Source: an uncultured Verrucomicrobiales bacterium
Lineage (GTDB): Bacteria > Verrucomicrobiota > Verrucomicrobiia > Verrucomicrobiales > Akkermansiaceae
Assembly: GCA_937885815.1 (NCBI GenBank)
Contig: CALABM010000034.1
Location: 1-35,371 of the forward strand
Reading direction: 5' to 3'
DNA length: 35,371 nucleotides
The position numbers and the translations under genes are program-made. Numbering within the stretch: the first letter of the stretch is position 1; every line of letters begins with the position of its first letter. This document shows positions 31,341-35,371 of this stretch, in pieces. A model generated the notes under the pieces. It was not told the origin of the DNA. It saw nothing but the letters and a program-made list of their open reading frames with translations, and ran no database searches.

Positions 31341-32798
31341 TCAGGCGTGAATCCTGTGCAGATGGCCGATTACCTCGGAAGCTCTGATGGCTGTGGGGTA
31401 ATCGGCCTTCATGTGTGCCGTGGCGGCGGCCTGTCCGCAGGCATAGGCAGCCAGCACAGCGGCACGAATAGGAGTGAGCCCCTGGGCTGCAAACGCGCCG
31501 ATGACGCCGGCGAGCACGTCTCCTTGGCCGCCATTGGCCATGTAGGGGCCGCCGGTAGTATTATACCAAGTTTCGCGACCATCAGATATAATGCTGCGAG
31601 CCCCTTTCAGCAGAAGGGTGCAGGGGGTGCGCTGCAGGAATTGCTCCACACAGGCGGCACGGCTGAGCCCTGCGGAGGCCGGGAAGAGGCGGCGCATTTC
31701 GCCGGGGTGCGGGGTGAGGATACTGTTGGCCGGAAGCTCCCAGCCGTATTCTGCTGCCAAGTTCAGCCCATCCGCATCCATCACAAGGGGCACCCGGCAA
31801 CGGAGCAGTAAATCATGCAGGGTGCGCACCTCCGCTCCGCGTAGTTTCCCCAGCCCGGGGCCGATGACGACCGCTTGGGCGTTCTCTGTGGGTACTTCCG
31901 AGTAACTGCGTACGGGTGTAACCATCACTTCAGGCGCCACGCGAGCCGCGAGAATGGGGTAAATGTCCTCCTTGCAGTACAGGGCCACCAGCCCGGCTCC
32001 TGCGGCCACAGCAGCCTCGGCACAGAGCTGTGCAGCTCCCGTGTAACCCACGCTGCCAGCGATGATGTGCACTCGCCCCGCTCGGTTTTTGAAGCAGGAA
32101 TAATCCCGCCTCGGCAGCCAGTTCAATACCTCAGCCGTGGAGATGTTTGCGGCGGAGTTCTCCGGCAGAGCTACTTCCGGGAGGGGAATGCCCAGCAAGC
32201 GCCCGGTGTAATTCTCCGCGCCATCAGCCAGCAGGCCGGGCTTGGCACAGCCGATAGTGGCTGTCACATCTGCCGCCACGGCTTCGCCGAGGCGTTCCCC
32301 GGTGTCGGCATTCAGGCCGGTGGGCACATCTATGGCGAGGGTGCGGCAGCGCGGGGAAGAGGCCCGCAGGGTATTCAGCTCATGAACCAGAGAGGCATAC
32401 GGCTCACGCAGCGGGCCGCTGGCTCCATTGCCCAGCAGACCATCGATGATGAGAAGCCCTTCCCGGGGCTGTGGTGCGCTGCGGCTCAGTTCGTGCCCGG
32501 CCAGCAGAGCATATTGCTCACGGCTTTCCGGGGAGAAATCCTCTGGTTCGCACACGCTGCGCAGGGTGATGGGGCAGGAAAAGCGAGCTGCAAGCCCCAG
32601 CGCATCCCCTGCATTATTCCCTTTGCCGGCATAGATGACGACCCGCTGAGGTTTGAGCCCGCAGAGTTCCGGCTCTTTCTGTACAGCTTGCCACAGCCTT
32701 TCCACCACAGCGCTCATCAGAGCGGTGGAAGTAATCTTTCCCTGAGCAAAGGTGGCTTGTTCAGCCTCTCGAATGATGGAACATGGGTGGATATGCAT
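31341..32798 (-). CDS. nnr: Bifunctional NAD(P)HX epimerase/dehydratase
   Basis: Repairs hydrated NADH and NADPH: the N-terminal YjeF_N domain (about 1-210) epimerises the R and S forms, and the C-terminal carbohydrate-kinase-like domain dehydrates them with ADP. Visible motifs are GKGNNAGD (58-65), IDGLLGNGASGPLR, LAIDVPTGLNADTG, then VIGPGLGK, LTPHPGEMRRLFP and NGGQGDVLAGVIGA (about 425). Length 485 is normal for the fused form. It lies 18 bases after the flippase-like gene in the same direction, so the two may be cotranscribed. The start has no purine-rich binding site. Confidence 0.94.
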   Translation of the reverse strand: MHIHPCSIIREAEQATFAQGKITSTALMSAVVERLWQAVQKEPELCGLKPQRVVIYAGKGNNAGDALGLAARFSCPITLRSVCEPEDFSPESREQYALLAGHELSRSAPQPREGLLIIDGLLGNGASGPLREPYASLVHELNTLRASSPRCRTLAIDVPTGLNADTGERLGEAVAADVTATIGCAKPGLLADGAENYTGRLLGIPLPEVALPENSAANISTAEVLNWLPRRDYSCFKNRAGRVHIIAGSVGYTGAAQLCAEAAVAAGAGLVALYCKEDIYPILAARVAPEVMVTPVRSYSEVPTENAQAVVIGPGLGKLRGAEVRTLHDLLLRCRVPLVMDADGLNLAAEYGWELPANSILTPHPGEMRRLFPASAGLSRAACVEQFLQRTPCTLLLKGARSIISDGRETWYNTTGGPYMANGGQGDVLAGVIGAFAAQGLTPIRAAVLAAYACGQAAATAHMKADYPTAIRASEVIGHLHRIHA

Positions 32799-32816
32799 GG
32801 CGGGAGGAAAAGGGGA

Positions 32817-34292
32817 TTATGATTTGCGGTGGCGCAGCAGAAGGCGGAAAATAACGAGGTAGGCGGCAGCAAAGAGGATGAGCTTAGCTGAGAGGGTGAG
32901 CCAGCTGCCGGTGGGAACCAGCTCTGCTATGCCCCAAGCGGTGAGCATGAGGGCAGGGAGCCACAGGTACCAGCCGGAGAAGGTGCGGGCGTAAAAGCGC
33001 AGGGGGCTCAGCCCCAGCGAGCGGTAGTGGATGAGGTTCAGCATGAGCAGCTGAATGGTGATGGAGAGGGCCGCCCATGCCGCCTGAGCGGCAATTCCCC
33101 ACCACAGGCAGACGAAGTAACTCACAGCGATGAAGAGCGCGCTGTTGAAAGCGGTGATGGCTACGCGCTGCTTCAGGGCATCGCGCGCTTGGCTGATTTG
33201 CCAGCCGAGCGCCTGCACGAGGCTGAACGTTTGCGGTATGATGAGAGCCAAGGCGATGAGCCAGCTGAGCTCGGCTTGTTCCCCCAGTTTTTCACCCACC
33301 CACAGGTGGAAGAACTCACGCCCATAAAAGATGAGAGCCACAGCTACAGGAAGCAGTATTACCAGCTGCACGCGCCCCAGCCTTGCCATAGCCTCTGTTT
33401 GAGCCGCGGGGCTGGCGCCACGTGTCACCATCCCGACTACGCGGGGGAGGAACAGCTGTGCCAAGCAGCCGCCCAGCAGGAAGTAATTTGCATATATCTG
33501 CAGGCCGCAAGTGTACACGGCGGCGGCATCCGTTCCCAGCGTGATGGCCACAAGGTAATTGCCGGTGCCGGCATTCAGTATGTTGATGAGCTGGTTCAGC
33601 AGCATCCACCATGAGAAGGTGAACAGGCTGTGGCACAGGGTACGATTCCAGCCGTGGCGGAGGTTGAGACGGGCCTTCAACCCGATGAAGCAGTACAGCA
33701 TGTTCAGCGCCAGAGCCAGTATGCCGGTGCCGATGTTGAAGGCTACCAGCCCCACGCTTCTCCAGCCCCACTGCAGCACCACCCATGTGCCCACTGCATT
33801 CAGTATGCTTGCACCCACGGCAATGAGCCCCGGCACCGTGTACTTCTGCCGGCTGTCTGCAATGCCTGTCAGACTGCGCGCCGGGAACATCAGCGCGGCG
33901 TTTATCAGCGTCATCAGGTACAGCACGCGGTAGGTGCCCAGTTCGCCTGCTGTGAACTTAGGGAAGATGTCTCCCAGAAAGGGGTACAGAGCCAGCCCCA
34001 GCCCCAGCAGCAGAGCACCACCTGCGGAGTATAGCAGCGTCAGCGTGCCCAGAAAGCGCGCTTCTCCCTCGTTGTCTCCCTTCGCGCGGTATTCGCTGAG
34101 GAACTTTGTGCTGGTGGTGCGCCCCAAATCGCTCAGGTACAGCCGCACCAAAAGCGTGCTTGCCAGCATGTACAGGCCATACTCCGCCGGGCCCAGAACT
34201 TTGAGAATATACGGCGTGAGCACCAGAGGCACGCCTATGCGCAGCCCCAGATTCACGTAGTTCAGCACTGCTCCCGCCCGGATTTCGTTCAT
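32817..34292 (-). CDS. Polysaccharide flippase-like membrane protein (Wzx/MATE-type)
   Basis: 491 residues and about 12-14 membrane helices. The N-terminus MNEIRAGAVLNYVNLGLRIG followed by LTPYILKVLGPAEYGLYMLAS is typical of the polysaccharide biosynthesis family of the MOP superfamily (Wzx/RfbX), which flips lipid-linked sugars across the inner membrane. The open frame extends to 34343, but MNEIRAG at 34292 is the usual start and has GGGAG close upstream. nnr follows. There are no glycosyltransferases beside it, so the substrate (O-antigen, exopolysaccharide or other lipid-linked glycan) is open. Confidence 0.85.
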   Translation of the reverse strand: MNEIRAGAVLNYVNLGLRIGVPLVLTPYILKVLGPAEYGLYMLASTLLVRLYLSDLGRTTSTKFLSEYRAKGDNEGEARFLGTLTLLYSAGGALLLGLGLALYPFLGDIFPKFTAGELGTYRVLYLMTLINAALMFPARSLTGIADSRQKYTVPGLIAVGASILNAVGTWVVLQWGWRSVGLVAFNIGTGILALALNMLYCFIGLKARLNLRHGWNRTLCHSLFTFSWWMLLNQLINILNAGTGNYLVAITLGTDAAAVYTCGLQIYANYFLLGGCLAQLFLPRVVGMVTRGASPAAQTEAMARLGRVQLVILLPVAVALIFYGREFFHLWVGEKLGEQAELSWLIALALIIPQTFSLVQALGWQISQARDALKQRVAITAFNSALFIAVSYFVCLWWGIAAQAAWAALSITIQLLMLNLIHYRSLGLSPLRFYARTFSGWYLWLPALMLTAWGIAELVPTGSWLTLSAKLILFAAAYLVIFRLLLRHRKS

Positions 34293-34345
34293 GCTCCCGT
34301 TTATCCTACCACATCCGCCCCTATTCCCGCAAGCGTAAAGCACAG

Positions 34346-34377
34346 AAAAGCCGCTGCTCGGGGGAGCAGCGGCTTTT
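34346..34377 (-). terminator. Terminator after the pyruvate:ferredoxin oxidoreductase gene
   Basis: AAAAGCCGCTGCTC and GAGCAGCGGCTTTT pair perfectly over 14 bp around a 4-base loop. The A and T runs are part of the stem, so the hairpin could stop transcription from either strand; its position (30 bases after the minus-strand stop at 34407) fits the oxidoreductase gene. Confidence 0.85.
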
Positions 34378-34406
34378 GAAAAGGCCTGTCAGCCTTCAGG
34401 CGGGAG

Positions 34407-35371
34407 TTACTCGCCCTCGGGGAGGCTGTAGTCGATACCGGCAAGAGCCTGATACAGGCGCCAGCGGCGAGCGATGTCGGCGGCTTCCATATCCAGAAGC
34501 TTGTCGAAGTTGGCCTTGTTGCTCTTGGCCAGCAGGCGGAAGCGGTTCTCGGCGAGGAGAGCTTCGCGCACGTCCTTCTTGGGCTTCTTGCTCTTGATGG
34601 TAAGGGGGTTCTTGCCCTCCTTAGCGCGGTCCGGGTTGAAGTTGTAGAGGAGCCAGCGGCCGCAGTCTACGGCATCCTTCTGGCGGTCCAGACCCTGGGC
34701 CATGTTGATGCCGTGGTTGATGCAGTGGCTGTAGGCGATAACGAGGGCGGGACCATCATATTCCTCAGCCTCCATGAGGGTGGTGAGGGCGTGCTGGTCA
34801 TCGGAGCCCATGGAGATGGAGCCCACGTAGACGTTGCCGTAGGTCATGGCCATGTAGCCGAGGTCCTTCTTCACCTGATCCTTACCGCGGGTGGCGAACT
34901 TGGCCACAGCACCGCGCGGGGTGGACTTGGAGCACTGGCCACCGGTGTTGGAGTACACCTCAGTATCCAGCACAAGCACCTTCACGTTCTTACCGGAGGC
35001 AAGGATGTGATCCAGACCGCCGTAGCCGATGTCGTAGGACCAGCCGTCACCACCGAGAATCCATACGGACTTGCGTACGAGGTAATCAGCGTGAGCCTTC
35101 AGGGCGGCGAGGTCAGCGTTGTCACCGCAGGCAGCCTTGATGGCGGCTACTGTGGCGCGAGCGTTGGCGATGTCAGCCTCAGTCTTCTGGGGGTTAGCCA
35201 TGATTTCCTGGATGAGCTCGGCACCGATGGTGGGAGCAGCGGCCTGCAGAAGCTCAATAGCGAACTGCTGCTTCTTGTCCAGAGATACGCGGAAGCCAAG
35301 ACCGAACTGGGCGTTATCCTCGAAGAGGCTGTTACACCAAGCCGGGCCGCGGCCGTCAGCATCATGGGTCC
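34407..35371 (-). CDS. nifJ: Pyruvate:ferredoxin (flavodoxin) oxidoreductase, C-terminal part (partial)
   Basis: Oxidatively decarboxylates pyruvate to acetyl-CoA, reducing ferredoxin, in anaerobic metabolism. The gene runs off the right edge; about 320 C-terminal codons of a protein normally near 1,170 residues are present. The frame is open through the edge and reads GRGPAWCNSLFEDNAQFG near the cut. The thiamine-diphosphate-binding domain VI contains GGDGWSYDIGYGGLDHIL, VLDTEVYSNTGGQCSKSTP, and SHCINHGINM with a conserved cysteine. The first Met in this part (35201) is internal, not a start. Codon choice is strongly biased, as in fabF and guaB, fitting high expression. Confidence 0.95.
   Translation of the reverse strand, partial: THDADGRGPAWCNSLFEDNAQFGLGFRVSLDKKQQFAIELLQAAAPTIGAELIQEIMANPQKTEADIANARATVAAIKAACGDNADLAALKAHADYLVRKSVWILGGDGWSYDIGYGGLDHILASGKNVKVLVLDTEVYSNTGGQCSKSTPRGAVAKFATRGKDQVKKDLGYMAMTYGNVYVGSISMGSDDQHALTTLMEAEEYDGPALVIAYSHCINHGINMAQGLDRQKDAVDCGRWLLYNFNPDRAKEGKNPLTIKSKKPKKDVREALLAENRFRLLAKSNKANFDKLLDMEAADIARRWRLYQALAGIDYSLPEGE

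Noticed and set aside
31332..31347. CGCCTG-TTTT-CAGGCG hairpin between GH16 and nnr
   Set aside because: A 6-bp stem without a T-run that overlaps the last codons of nnr; too weak to call a terminator.

Overview
The window looks like a chromosomal segment of a Verrucomicrobiota bacterium, most likely an Akkermansia-like gut lineage. The main hints are a secreted GH16 glycanase and an N-acetylhexosamine 1-kinase (both suited to mucin glycans), a PEP-CTERM-type C-terminal sorting tail, pyruvate:ferredoxin oxidoreductase (anaerobic metabolism), and many secreted or TPR proteins of unknown function. Initiation regions mostly lack Shine-Dalgarno motifs, and several promoters put the -10 box almost on the start codon. 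The lineage is inferred; there is no rRNA gene or database match to confirm it. No tRNA, rRNA, CRISPR array or prophage was seen.

Layout. 1-3.9 kb: a short minus-strand gene whose N-terminus looks like aconitase but which stops after 116 codons; a class A penicillin-binding protein; a small membrane protein; and an orphan ribbon-helix-helix protein with a possible operator over its own promoter. 4.0-10.35 kb: five tightly spaced minus-strand genes, probably one operon: secreted protein, NahK-like kinase, second secreted protein, AMP-forming synthetase with a degenerate acyltransferase-like N-terminus, soluble Ser/Thr kinase. 10.4-13.8 kb: YggS/PLPBP downstream of a large secreted coiled-coil/TPR protein. 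13.9-18.7 kb: SNF2-type helicase on plus; KefB-type antiporter and a small membrane protein on minus. 18.7-20.5 kb: acidic ankyrin protein with a His/Cys-rich tail, an FtsB/DivIC-like protein and a spermidine-synthase-fold protein. 20.6-26.2 kb: housekeeping genes fabF, a membrane protein coupled to recR, ruvC, ispE and guaB.

26.2-30.4 kb is the accessory part. It is visibly richer in A+T at its left side and holds a 5'-truncated ankyrin gene, a frameshifted transposase remnant (ISL3-like), a 292-bp segment bounded by 23-bp imperfect inverted repeats (MITE-like), and a 787-residue surface protein. The surface protein has about nine tandem units carrying GGAI and FxxN motifs, like chlamydial Pmp proteins, but ends in a PEP-CTERM-type anchor instead of an autotransporter barrel. 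This is the most interesting object in the window.

30.4-35.4 kb: a GH16 glycosidase, bifunctional NAD(P)HX repair enzyme Nnr, a polysaccharide flippase-like protein, and the C-terminal third of pyruvate:ferredoxin oxidoreductase running off the right edge. The extracellular GH16 enzyme and the cytoplasmic NahK could act at two ends of mucin glycan use, while PBP, FtsB-like protein and flippase serve the envelope.
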